Below, piece after piece: positions 16,494-24,689 of a stretch of 64,000 nt of DNA. The DNA is from Desulfobulbus oralis (GTDB lineage: Bacteria > Desulfobacterota > Desulfobulbia > Desulfobulbales > Desulfobulbaceae). The notes below the pieces were generated by a model that saw only the letters and a program-made list of their open reading frames with translations, did no database searches and was not told the DNA's origin. The number at the start of each line of letters is the position of its first letter. Within the stretch, counting starts at the first letter, position 1. Where the stretch lies: positions 2,488,001 to 2,552,000 of the forward strand of contig NZ_CP021255.1 in NCBI RefSeq assembly GCF_002952055.1, written 5' to 3'. A program made the translations under genes and the position numbers.

Positions 16494-17777
16494 ATGGCGT
16501 ACACAGAAACCACAACAACCGGCTATTTCCAGCGTCTGGGCTCGTCATTTTCCGGCATGGGCCTGGGCATCGTGCTCTTCATCGTCGGTTCCGGGCTCCT
16601 GTGGTGGAACGAGGGCAACTTCGTGGCCACCCGGAATGCGCTGAACGAGGCCCAGGGCCTTTCCATGGAGCTGGCCAGCGTGGATCAGGTCGATCCTGCG
16701 GCCGACGGCAAGCTGGTGCACGCGGTGGGCAACGCCGTCACCCAGGACCTGCTGATTGACAGCATCTTTGGGGTGAGCGTGCAGGGCATGCAACTGAAAC
16801 GCAAGGTGGAATTCTACCAGTGGACCGAGAGGTCCAGCACCCAGAAGCGCCAAAAGCTGGGCGGCGGCGAGGAAACGGTCACCACCTACACCTATGAGCA
16901 GGCGTGGCAGGCCGAGCCCGTGAATTCCCAGAACTTCAAGGATCCCCAGGCAAGAACGGCCCATGTCAACACCACGGCCCTCACGGTGCAAAACGAGACC
17001 TTCAAGGCAACCAACGTCACCTTTGGTGCGTACAGGCTCCCGGATTTTCTCATCAGCAGCATCAGCGGTGCACAGCCCCTCAACGTGCAGTTGACCCAGG
17101 AGCAGAAGAACGGCCTGAACCAGCAGATCAGAAACCAGCACGCCGCGGCGGCGCGGCAACAGGGTGGCGGTATGTGGAGCGCAGCCCAGGGCGGATATGG
17201 CTACGGCGCTACCGATATGGTGCACGAGCAGGGCAACGTAGTCTATGTGGGCGCAGCCCCGAACGCGCCCCAGATCGGGGACGTGCGTGTAACCTTCACC
17301 TATGTGCAGCCCGCCAAGCAGATCAGCGTTCTGGCCCAGGTGAACGGCAACACCTTCCAGCCCTTCAAGAGCAAGAACGGCAAGACGGTGAGCGGCTTGA
17401 GCATGGGCGTGAAGAGCATGGACGAAATGTACGAGGCCAAGCACACCAGCAACTCCATGCTGAGCTGGGTTCTGCGCTTTGCGGGTGCGGGCCTGGTCAT
17501 CGCCGGCCTCAAGGTGCTGTTTGCCCCGCTTTCGGTGCTGGCGAGCGTGGTCCCGATTTTGGGCAGAATCGTGGGCGCGGGCGCGGGCCTGGTGAGTTCG
17601 CTGTTGGGCGGCGCCTGGTCGCTTCTGGTGCTCTCCCTGGCCTGGTTGCGTTTCCGGCCCATGATTGGCGGCATTATGCTGGCCATCGCGCTGGTACTGG
17701 TGAGCCTGCTCATGCTGCGCGGCAAGGGCAAGGGTGCGGTGCCGCCTCCCGCGCCACCGGCCCAGCCTGCGGCGTGA
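16494..17777 (+). CDS. TMEM43-family membrane protein
   Basis: A 427-residue protein with one N-terminal transmembrane helix (GLGIVLFIVGSGLLWWNEGN, residues about 23-42). A long extracytoplasmic domain follows, and then about three C-terminal hydrophobic segments between residues 325 and 410. The WWNEGNFVATRNALNEAQG block and overall topology match the TMEM43 (DUF1625) family, whose bacterial role is unknown. The ATG at 16494 has AAGGA eight bases upstream. The end is proline/alanine rich. It is the last intact gene before a run of gene fragments. Confidence 0.82.
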   Translation: MAYTETTTTGYFQRLGSSFSGMGLGIVLFIVGSGLLWWNEGNFVATRNALNEAQGLSMELASVDQVDPAADGKLVHAVGNAVTQDLLIDSIFGVSVQGMQLKRKVEFYQWTERSSTQKRQKLGGGEETVTTYTYEQAWQAEPVNSQNFKDPQARTAHVNTTALTVQNETFKATNVTFGAYRLPDFLISSISGAQPLNVQLTQEQKNGLNQQIRNQHAAAARQQGGGMWSAAQGGYGYGATDMVHEQGNVVYVGAAPNAPQIGDVRVTFTYVQPAKQISVLAQVNGNTFQPFKSKNGKTVSGLSMGVKSMDEMYEAKHTSNSMLSWVLRFAGAGLVIAGLKVLFAPLSVLASVVPILGRIVGAGAGLVSSLLGGAWSLLVLSLAWLRFRPMIGGIMLAIALVLVSLLMLRGKGKGAVPPPAPPAQPAA

Positions 17778-17879
17778 ATGCTGGAACACTGGGCGCGGCC
17801 ACGACAGGGGGGGTCGGCTCCTTTGGCCCGGAAAACCGGAAAGCAGGTAGGCCGCGTAAGAAAAGGGGTACGGCACAAA

Positions 17880-18236
17880 ACCGGCCTTTGCGCTGGTGGA
17901 CCAGCACGCGGTCCACTGCATCATTGACACCGTGCGCGCCAATCCCGGCCAGGTGACCATCGCGGCCATCGGCCCCTGTGCTGCCCTGCATCCCAGCGCG
18001 GACTGCATCCAACAGCTTTTAAGCGCAGGCGCAAATGCGCACGCCGTGGACGCTTGTGGCCGTACCGCCTTGATGCGGGCCTGGATAGGCCGGACGGCCA
18101 TGTGGACTTTGTGCTGTTCATCGGCATGACCGATGCGGAACTGCGAACCCTTGCCGATGGCAGACATGACGTTCGGGAGCTGTACGGGAAATACGGCAGC
18201 GACCTGACCGACTACCGGAGAAATTTCTTGTGTTGA
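17880..18236 (+). pseudogene. Mosaic of fragments: nucleoside hydrolase, ankyrin repeat, unknown
   Basis: The frame from about 17880 gives AVHCIIDTVRANPGQVTIAA, which matches the core of inosine-uridine nucleoside hydrolases. It then changes to CIQQLLSAGANAHAVDACGR and TALM, an ankyrin-repeat unit. Another frame from about 18080 to 18236 continues FVLFIGMTDAELRTLADGRH, of unknown family. No start site or complete domain is present. These are debris of at least two genes, truncated and joined. Confidence 0.55.
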
Positions 18237-18261
18237 GAAGAAAATCGAGGGGACGAAAAAG

Positions 18262-18475
18262 GCAAGGCTCGGGCAGTTCTGCACCCGGAGAAACGCTACC
18301 TCGTTGTTCTGTCGGAGTATCTGGCCGAGGGCGGCGATGACAATGCGGTGCTGAGCCAGGGCAAGGCGATTGAGGGCACGGACCCCATTGACACGGATCT
18401 TTTGAGCGAATACGTGAAAACACACACGCCGGTCACGGTCACGCCGGGCCGCCTGGTGCTGAAGAACCGGAAGGA
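18262..18475 (+). pseudogene. C-terminal fragment of a 5'-nucleotidase
   Basis: The frame gives HPEKRYLVVLSEYLAEGGDD and then IDTDLLSEYVKTHTPVTVTP with a GRLV ending. This is the characteristic C-terminal region of UshA-type 5'-nucleotidase/2',3'-cyclic phosphodiesterases (usual form Y-x-V-x-x-x-FLAAGGDG ... GRI). The catalytic metallophosphatase domain is absent and a stop lies upstream at 18234, so only the tail remains. It lies beside a nucleoside-hydrolase fragment, so a nucleotide-salvage cluster may have stood here. Confidence 0.6.
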
Positions 18476-18605
18476 GCGGGCCAGACCGGAGCGCTGGCCG
18501 TGGACTTGCCCCGGGCCGCAAGGCTCGGGGCGTTTTTTTATCTCGTGCCCATTTTGCCGGATTGGGCGCGAGCCCCTGGGTGGCCTGGGCAAAGAGCGTG
18601 TCCAT

Positions 18606-19277
18606 TCACATTGTCCAGGGCTCCAACAGGAGCGCTCTGCCCTCAAAGAAACGGCGGCGAAAGTTGGCGAACTGATAGTCGTCCGCCAGGATCGGCTCCG
18701 GGGGATGGACTTTTTGCAGAACTTCGTATTCGTGGGCCGTGAGTTCGACAAGGCTCCGATACCTGTCCGGATGGCCGAGGGCGTTCGGATTGCCGATCCA
18801 GACGAAAAAACGGGGGCCATCATCCATTTCCCGATACCCGATGCCGTAAAATTGCCTGTGGCCAGCAAGCGGTCCTGAGCCGCGCCCCGGGCCAGAGCCG
18901 GATTGCCGTCCGCCCGGATGACGAGTCCGCCCACGATAATCCAGTACGAAAAGCTATGGCGCGTGAATGCACCATACCCCTTGCCGCGGAAAAAGACGCT
19001 CTCGCACTGGATGCTGTCCAAGCGGGCATCAGGACGGATCAGCTCCACGGCGTACTCGCCCTCGTGGTCGCATGATCAGGCCCAGGCTTTGCCGCTTGGG
19101 GGCACTGGTATTCGTGATAATCTGCACCGTATTCCGGTTTGCAGCCAAATCCACCTTTTTCGGCAAAAGGCGCAATAATTCCGACACCAGGGCACTGTCG
19201 GGCACGTCCAGCAGACAGCGGTGGTCGTGGGCGTCGTCTGCCTGGCAGACGCTTTCCCGGTCAAAAAGAATACGCAT
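18606..19277 (-). pseudogene. Unknown gene broken by two frameshifts
   Basis: Three overlapping minus-strand frames join into one protein of about 220 residues. Part 1 starts at 19277 (MRILFDRESVCQADDAHDHR; GGAGG eight bases upstream) and runs to LGLIM. The frame shifts near 19070 to DHEGEYAVELIRPDARLDSI and on to AQDRLLATG. It shifts again near 18855 to QFYGIGYREMDDGPRFFVWI and ends ALLLEPWTM at 18606. Each join is seamless in sense and the text on both sides looks coding. The family is not recognised. It is either recently inactivated or affected by sequencing errors. Confidence 0.65.
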
Positions 19278-19559
19278 GACGGATACCTCCAATGGGACAG
19301 GTTATGTCGTGTGTAGGCTAAAGTTGGCAAACCGGGCCAGCCTGCAGGAGAAAAACGCCCGTGAAGGAGCTGCCCGAAATGAACATCCACACACAGTACA
19401 GTTTCTCGTTCGCTTGCTGTAAGACGGTTATTGCCCATGGGGCTCAGTCTCCTTCGCTGATTGTGCTCGCAAAATTCATTATGGAGAATAATAACTGCCG
19501 TCTATGGGCTTTTTATCTTCTCTCAGCCACTCCTGTTGTATTCAATTGTAAGTGCAAGC
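19278..19559. other. Intergenic stretch, no supported gene
   Basis: This AT-richer stretch lies between the broken gene and the IS481 fragment. A plus frame from 19361 runs through it into the transposase remnant, but the part before about 19560 has no recognisable content. Confidence 0.4.
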
Positions 19560-19725
19560 TGAAGCAGGAGGCCAAACGCTGCAACAACAAGTACCCCGGC
19601 CGGCTGATACACATGGACTGCAGGCGTCTTCCCCTGTTGAAAGGACAAGACAAAATCGGGCCTCGCGAGTATATGTATGTGGCCATCGACAGCTTTAACC
19701 AGGAGCTTTACGCTGCTGTTACACT
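19560..19725 (+). mobile_element. IS481-type transposase fragment
   Basis: The plus frame reads KYPGRLIHMDCRRLPLLKGQ and then GPREYMYVAIDSFNQELYAA. This is the start of the rve/DDE integrase core of IS481-like transposases (first catalytic Asp in HMD, second in AID). Both ends of the gene are missing. It lies directly upstream of the intact IS element. Confidence 0.65.
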
Positions 19726-19813
19726 TCTTCTCTCAGGAGTTTGTAAATAACTCTTGCATTTCTTACACCTTACATCTTTACAAAGGAAGAATTCATGCCT
19801 TCACCTGCTCTTA

Positions 19814-21312
19814 GCAGCCCGTTGAAAAAGTCTTCAGGCAAGGCATAATAATGCACAGGCGATCAAATTATGTTGAGGAGGCGTCATGAGTCTTGGCCGG
19901 AAGCAGGCAGAGCAGAAGAGCATGTGGCTGATCTATGATCAGCTGCCCCAAAGTCAGGGGCATGTCTTTTACGAGCGGCTGCAGAAGCTCCTGCACCAGA
20001 AAGCATTTGACGCCTTCCTCGAAAAGCTCTGTGCACCCTTCTACGCCGAAAAGCTCGGCCGCAGGTCCATCCCGCCTGGCCGTTATTTCCGCATGCTTTT
20101 GATCGGCTACTTCGAGGGCATCGATTCCGAGCGCGGCATCTGTTGGCGCTGTGCCGACTCCCTTTCTCTGCGCGAATTCCTCGGGCTCGGCCCCACCGAA
20201 TCCGTGCCTGATCACTCCTCCCTGTGCCGCATCCGGGGGCGCCTGCCGCTGGAAGTGCATCACGAAATGTTTGTCTTTGTGCTGCGGATTTTGGAGCAAG
20301 CCAAGCTGCTGAACGGGAAATATCTGGGCATCGACGCTTCGACCATGGAGGCGAACGCGGCCATGAAAAGCATTGTCCGTCGGGATACGGGCGAGACGTA
20401 TCAGGAAATGCTGGAACGCCTGGCCGAAGAGAGCGGCATCAGGACGCCGACCAGGGCGGAATTGATCGCCTTTGACCGCAAGCGCCAGGGCAGAAAGACC
20501 TCCAACAAGGATTGGCAATCGAGCACCGATGAGGATGCGCGCATAGCCAAACTCAAGGATGGCCGCACCCACATGGCGTACAAGCCCGAGCATGTGGTTG
20601 ATCTGGAATCCGGGGCCATTGTTTCTGCGGTGATACACCCTGCGGATCGGGGTGATACCACAACGCTTGCCACCACACTTGACGACGCCCAGGCCAAGCT
20701 GTGCGCGGTCAGGGACAAGGAAGGAGCGCCCGGCATTGACGAGCCCTTTGCTCTGGTGGCGGACAAGGGCTATCACAGCCGGAACGTGCTGAAGGATTTG
20801 CCGGATGCCTGCACAAGCCGGATCAGTGAACCGGCGCACAAGGGGCGATTGCGCTGGAAAGGCGACATGGATGCCCGGGATGCGGTGTACGGGAACCGTG
20901 GCCGGCTGAAATCCGAAAAGGGCAAGGCGCTGATGCGGGCGCGGGGCGAGCGGGTGGAGCGCAGCTTTGCCCACTGTCTTGACCGGGGCGGCATGCGGCG
21001 GGTGCATCTTCGCGGATTGGCCAATGTGGAGAAGCGCTACATTATTCATGTTGCCGGGTTCAATTTGGGGATCCTGCTGCGGGCCCTGTTTGGTTTTGGC
21101 AGCCCCAGGGGCTGGGCCGATGCCCCTGCGGCACTGCTTTTTGCCCGAATCGGCAACCTGAACCTGCTCATATTGGTCTTTGAGCTGCCGAATGCGGCTG
21201 ATACTCCAGATTGTGTCATGATGGTCATTTCGAGATGGCACAACTGACAGGCGTAGGTACGATGACCTCTTTGCGACACCTTCGGAAAATCAACCTTTCT
21301 TCAACGGGTGCT
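19814..21312 (+). mobile_element. Intact IS5/IS1182-type insertion sequence
   Basis: An element of about 1.5 kb bounded by imperfect inverted repeats. The left end is AGCCCGTTGAAAAAG at 19814; the right end, read in reverse, is AGCACCCGTTGAAGAAAG, ending at 21312. It carries one full transposase gene. It has separated a gene (21313-22360) from its own 5' end. No clear target duplication could be read by eye. Confidence 0.8.
19886..21247 (+). CDS. Transposase of the IS5/IS1182-type element
   Basis: A 453-residue DDE transposase. The N-terminal part (residues 20-110) is a DUF772-like domain: FYAEKLGRRSIPPGRYFRML, then PDHSSLCRIRGRL. The DDE core starts at LGIDASTMEANAA near residue 150, with the second Asp in LVADKGYHS near residue 290 and the Glu in RVERSFAHC near residue 370. 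GAGGAGG precedes the ATG. The frame is intact, so the element may be active. Confidence 0.9.
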   Translation: MSLGRKQAEQKSMWLIYDQLPQSQGHVFYERLQKLLHQKAFDAFLEKLCAPFYAEKLGRRSIPPGRYFRMLLIGYFEGIDSERGICWRCADSLSLREFLGLGPTESVPDHSSLCRIRGRLPLEVHHEMFVFVLRILEQAKLLNGKYLGIDASTMEANAAMKSIVRRDTGETYQEMLERLAEESGIRTPTRAELIAFDRKRQGRKTSNKDWQSSTDEDARIAKLKDGRTHMAYKPEHVVDLESGAIVSAVIHPADRGDTTTLATTLDDAQAKLCAVRDKEGAPGIDEPFALVADKGYHSRNVLKDLPDACTSRISEPAHKGRLRWKGDMDARDAVYGNRGRLKSEKGKALMRARGERVERSFAHCLDRGGMRRVHLRGLANVEKRYIIHVAGFNLGILLRALFGFGSPRGWADAPAALLFARIGNLNLLILVFELPNAADTPDCVMMVISRWHN

Positions 21313-22360
21313 GTGCCTGCTCTCGCTCCTGCGCTGTCCCATGCCGAGGGCTTTGACTTCAGCGAGGACGCGGATGATATTGCCTTGCGGCAGGCAGACG
21401 CGGCCAAAGACCTGGAGCAGCCTGTCAAGCAGATGCCATTTTCCCAGTTTGTGGACCAGTGTCAGGCCACATTGCAGAAGGAATTGCAGCAAAAAATCCG
21501 CGGGAACGAGGATACCCTGATTGCCCATGCCAAGATCAGGGCCGCCTACATCAACATCGATCAGGCTTGCAATGCCACCCGCTGGGCCAAGGAAGCGAAT
21601 ATTTCCAATGCCAGCGGCGTGCCGGGCCTTGGCCTGTACATAGATCTGTACCAGGGCGTGCTCAAAAAGCCGGAGCGTCTGGCCCGGGCGCTGCACGAAA
21701 AGCACTTTTTCTATCACCTGTACCGCTACCGGCAACTGATGCAGTGGTACAACGAGGCGGGCAAGAAGCATGAGACGGGTCTCGAAAATCTGCCGCAGCA
21801 GTTTCTGTCCCTGATTTCCACCATATCCAAGGTCAAGGTGCAGAGCCCTGTTGGCCGGGTGGCTCTCCTGAAGGATCTGCCTGTCTGGGGCATATGCGCC
21901 GTTGGCACGGCGCAGGAGATCGACCGCACGGCACAACAACTGTCGCGCTACTGCTTACCCAGCAGCGCGGCGCGGGATTTGGGCAGGCACAGCTCTATGG
22001 CGCTGGACCACAAGGCCGAGCGGGAGGCTGTGGGGCAGGCGGCGCTGAGCCAGATCGTTGCCCCGCAACACACCATTTCCGCCGAGTGGCAGGATAAAAT
22101 CGTGCAGGCCAACACGCCCTATACCCGGCAATTTTTAATATGCTGAAAGAGACCCAAGCGACCCTGGCTTTTTCCAGCAGGAGGCCAAGGATTTCAACCG
22201 GCTCCACGAGGAGGCCACCAAGCCGGGCAAGCCTTTGGCCGATCTGCTGAACGGCGACCTTTTGCGCAAGTCGCTGGGCAGCGCCATCCCCGGCCACTTT
22301 GATGGAAGCCACCAAGGAGAGGCCATCTGTTCCGCCGTGTGCGCCGTTCTGGCCCAGTAG
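21313..22360 (+). pseudogene. IS-interrupted exported-protein gene with frameshifts
   Basis: Directly after the right IS end the frame reads ALAPALSHAEGFDFSEDADD, like the end of a signal peptide and a mature start. It continues as a helical protein (FVDQCQATLQKELQQKIRGN) to a stop at 22146. Changes of frame at the T-runs near 22130 and 22170 restore FFQQEAKDFNRLHEEATKPG and an end ...CSAVCAVLAQ at 22360. The gene thus lost its 5' end to the IS and has about two further frameshifts. A possible original start (AAGGAAGAATTCATG near 19783-19797) lies before the IS. The function is unknown. Confidence 0.65.
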
Positions 22361-22394
22361 GCAGGCAGGAGCAAAGTCTGGCCCTGGATGCAGC

Positions 22395-22414
22395 GGGGCC
22401 GGAGGACCGGCCCC
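22395..22414. repeat. Perfect 8-bp hairpin
   Basis: GGGGCCGG, loop AGGA, CCGGCCCC. It stands 18 bases before a second, longer hairpin, between the interrupted gene and the IS5 fragment. Confidence 0.6.
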
Positions 22415-22432
22415 CATGGCGCCCCAGCGCAC

Positions 22433-22470
22433 GTTGCCCCGACAGGGATCGCGGTCCCTGCCGGGGCAAC
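22433..22470. repeat. 16-bp hairpin with one mismatch
   Basis: GTTGCCCCG(A)CAGGGA pairs with TCCCTG(C)CGGGGCAAC around a TCGCGG loop. There is no T-run. It sits at the point where similarity to the IS5 ORF B stops, so it may belong to a lost element end or an older repeat family. Confidence 0.6.
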
Positions 22471-22479
22471 TCGTTGTGG

Positions 22480-22945
22480 CGTCTTGCAGGGTGGCTCCTT
22501 TGTAGTCGCTCACCTGGCCTGCCGTGAGCGTCGCAAAGGGCATGGTTTTGGAGTTCAGCCCGCCCTTTGTGCGGCCGATGCAGCGGGAAAGAGCCCTTTT
22601 TTGAGCAAACTGGCGGCGCTTCGATGCGCCTTGAGGTGGGTCGCATCGATCATCACCTGGCCATCCTGTCCCGCTGTTTTTGCCAATTCGGTAAAAATAT
22701 TGTTGAAGATGCCCATCCGGCTCCAGCGCAAAAAACGATTGTAGAGCGTTTTATACGGGCCATACTCGCGCGGCGCGTCTTTCCACTGCAGGCCATGCTT
22801 GATGACATAAATGATGCCGCTGATGACCTTCCGGTCATCGACCCGCGGAATACCATGAGAACGTGGAAAGAGGGGCTTGATACGTTCGAGTTGTTCGGTA
22901 GAAAGGGAGAACAGTTGGCTCATGACGTCCTCCCTGAGCACAACT
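22480..22945 (-). mobile_element. Truncated IS5 (IS427-group) element
   Basis: The first ORF starts at 22923 (MSQLFSLSTEQLERIKPLFP; GGGAGG upstream) and matches the N-terminal half of two-frame IS5 transposases. Blocks include RVDDRKVISGIIYVIKHGLQ and MIDATHLKAHRSA. It carries the AAAAAAG slip site used for -1 frameshifting near 22600. After the slip the second frame reads RCIGRTKGGLNSK and AGQVSDYKGATL, then similarity ends near 22480. Most of the DDE core is missing, so it cannot transpose itself. Confidence 0.8.
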
Positions 22946-23030
22946 AACCAGATTTTCTGCTTTTTGGCAATTCATGAGGCTGGGGCCCAGACACAAGATG
23001 GTCGGGCATCCATACCGCGACCTGCGGCTG

Positions 23031-24512
23031 CTATTTCTGCACGGCGACCGACTGCATCCAGGCAAACAGCTCGTCCAAATCGTAATCACCGCTATGTCCC
23101 ACGCCCCAGGGCAGGGCGTAATCCACGTTTTTGCCGTGTGCCTGCAAGTTGAGCGCGAGCAGTTGGGAGACGGCCAGCGAGGTGTCGCGGTCGTTTTCGC
23201 CGGCGCGGATGCGGTAGTGCTGCGTGCCGCCCTGTTTGATGAAATTCATGGCGTTCATGATGCGGACGGTGGCCGCGTCTGCCGTTTGCGCGCCAGATAT
23301 GGTGCTGTTTTGCGCGCTGAACGCGGTAAAGTGTTTGGCTTGGGTTTGCGCGTCGCCGAACAGGTTGTTCTCACCGGTGGATAAGTCCACGCCGTCAAAT
23401 GCGGGCGCGGTTTTTTGTCTGCCGACAAATTGGGCGTAGGCAGAAAAATCGGCGGCTTTGACTTTGCCGTTTTCTATTGTCAGCCAGGTTTGGCCGGACA
23501 GGTCTTTGCCTTCGCCCAAGGCTTTTTGCGCGGATTGGGCGAGCATGGATTCGATTTGCGCTTTGAAGCTGCCGTTGCCGTTTTTGTCCAGCGTCATCAA
23601 CACGCCTTGGGCGTTTTTCAGCTTCAGGCTGTTCACATAGGCTGGGAACAGTTTTTTCAGGCCGTCTGAAAGGCGTATCTGCTCGGCGGTTTGCGTGCCG
23701 CGAACGGTTTTGCGCTGCACATGGTAGTCCAGCATGGCAATGTCGATTTTTTCGTAGTCGTTCACGCCGTTGAACTGCCATTCGTAGGCGGCATCGGCGT
23801 GTTCCAGATTGGTAATCGGGCAATAGGCGGACACGGCGAACACGTCGTCTGTGGCGTTGGCCGCACCCAGTGCGCGCAGATAGGGCGCGTATTCGGGGGC
23901 GTTGCCGCTGGTGCCGAGCAGTGCCGACAATGCGCCGCCCGCGCTGGTGCCGTTGCTGATGATTTTGCCGGCATTGCCCGCCATTTGGGCGTCGTTGGCT
24001 TTGAGGTAGCGCACGGCGGCTTTCAAATCGACAATGGCGGCGGGCGCACGCCCGTTGGCTTCGGTGCGCCCACGCGCGCCTGCGCTGGCCACCACATAGC
24101 CTTGCGACAGGGCGACGGCGATGGCGTTGGGCTTGCCGCTGCCGGGCGAATCGGTTTCAGGCTGTCCTGCTTCGCCCGGCATATAGCCGCCCACGTTGTT
24201 CGGAAAGAAAATCGGTGCGGTGTCTTTGGTAAAGCCGTTCACGCTGCCACCTTGGAAATAGGCTTCGGGGATGTACACGTTCATGATTTGGTAGCGCGTG
24301 TCGGTAGGCTTCATCACGTAAACGATGTGCTCGAAGGCGCGGTATTGCACGCTCTGCCCGTTCACGTCGATTGTTTTTTGGCTGCCTGCAACTTGGGCAA
24401 AGTCGAGGTTTTTCGGCACGGGGTAGCGCGGCAGCTCCGCCTGTTGCGGCAATGCGGCTTGGGCGGACAGGGCTGTGGCCAGCAGCAGGACGGGGATATG
24501 TTGGAGTTTCAT
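23031..24512 (-). CDS. Exported subtype-B tannase, probably from Neisseriaceae
   Basis: A 493-residue alpha/beta hydrolase with a signal peptide (MKLQHIPVLLLATALSAQA). It follows the subtype-B tannase family throughout: NVYIPEAYFQGGSVNGF, FFPNNVGGYMPG, the nucleophile Ser190 in NGTSAGG, NLEHADAAYEWQFNG, the catalytic Asp in ENDRDTS near 441-443 and His473 in GHSGDYDLDE. The family cleaves galloyl esters of gallotannins. A sampled stretch is about 53% G+C against about 60% in core genes. An AG-type Neisseria DNA uptake sequence lies inside it, and IS debris flanks both sides. All this indicates transfer from an oral Neisseria relative. Confidence 0.9.
   Translation of the reverse strand: MKLQHIPVLLLATALSAQAALPQQAELPRYPVPKNLDFAQVAGSQKTIDVNGQSVQYRAFEHIVYVMKPTDTRYQIMNVYIPEAYFQGGSVNGFTKDTAPIFFPNNVGGYMPGEAGQPETDSPGSGKPNAIAVALSQGYVVASAGARGRTEANGRAPAAIVDLKAAVRYLKANDAQMAGNAGKIISNGTSAGGALSALLGTSGNAPEYAPYLRALGAANATDDVFAVSAYCPITNLEHADAAYEWQFNGVNDYEKIDIAMLDYHVQRKTVRGTQTAEQIRLSDGLKKLFPAYVNSLKLKNAQGVLMTLDKNGNGSFKAQIESMLAQSAQKALGEGKDLSGQTWLTIENGKVKAADFSAYAQFVGRQKTAPAFDGVDLSTGENNLFGDAQTQAKHFTAFSAQNSTISGAQTADAATVRIMNAMNFIKQGGTQHYRIRAGENDRDTSLAVSQLLALNLQAHGKNVDYALPWGVGHSGDYDLDELFAWMQSVAVQK
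23659..23670 (+). other. Neisseria DNA uptake sequence (AG-DUS)
   Basis: A perfect AGGCCGTCTGAA, the 12-base AG dialect of the DNA uptake sequence that Neisseriaceae take up selectively and hold in very many copies. It lies inside the tannase gene. I found no other copy in the window. Confidence 0.9.
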
Positions 24513-24571
24513 GTTTTTTCTTTGCGGGAGGGTTGCAAAAGTCCGTTCCAGTGACAGTATCTGGCAGCATC

Positions 24572-24599
24572 AGCATACGCGGTAGATTCTCATTGTCAA
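24572..24599 (-). promoter_or_regulatory. Sigma-70 promoter of the tannase gene, with a Fur-like half site
   Basis: On the minus strand TTGACA, 16 bases, then TATGCT, about 60 bases before the tannase ATG. The spacer begins AATGAGAAT, which differs from the Fur half-site AATGATAAT at one position. Iron control is only a suggestion. Confidence 0.6.
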
Positions 24600-24689
24600 G
24601 GAACCGCTCGGTCAGGGTGAGCAGAAGTTCAAAGGGCAGGACGGGATTCTGGTCGAGTTGGCAGTGTCAAATACCAAGCAGCCAGAAGG

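Noticed and set aside
18234-18236. Selenocysteine at a TGA between two in-frame coding-like pieces, given tRNA-Sec
   Set aside because: The pieces on each side belong to different, truncated families, and no SECIS-like hairpin directly follows.
16545-18605. Minus-strand open frame of 686 codons
   Set aside because: It runs antisense through the TMEM43-like gene and the fragment region, with low-complexity His/Gln/Arg content and no ribosome binding site at a plausible start.
19868-21241. Minus-strand frame of 457 codons opposite the IS transposase
   Set aside because: It mirrors the transposase gene exactly and has no family features.
22433-22470. Integron attC site
   Set aside because: The ends do not fit RYYYAAC/GTTRRRY, and no integrase or cassette structure is nearby.
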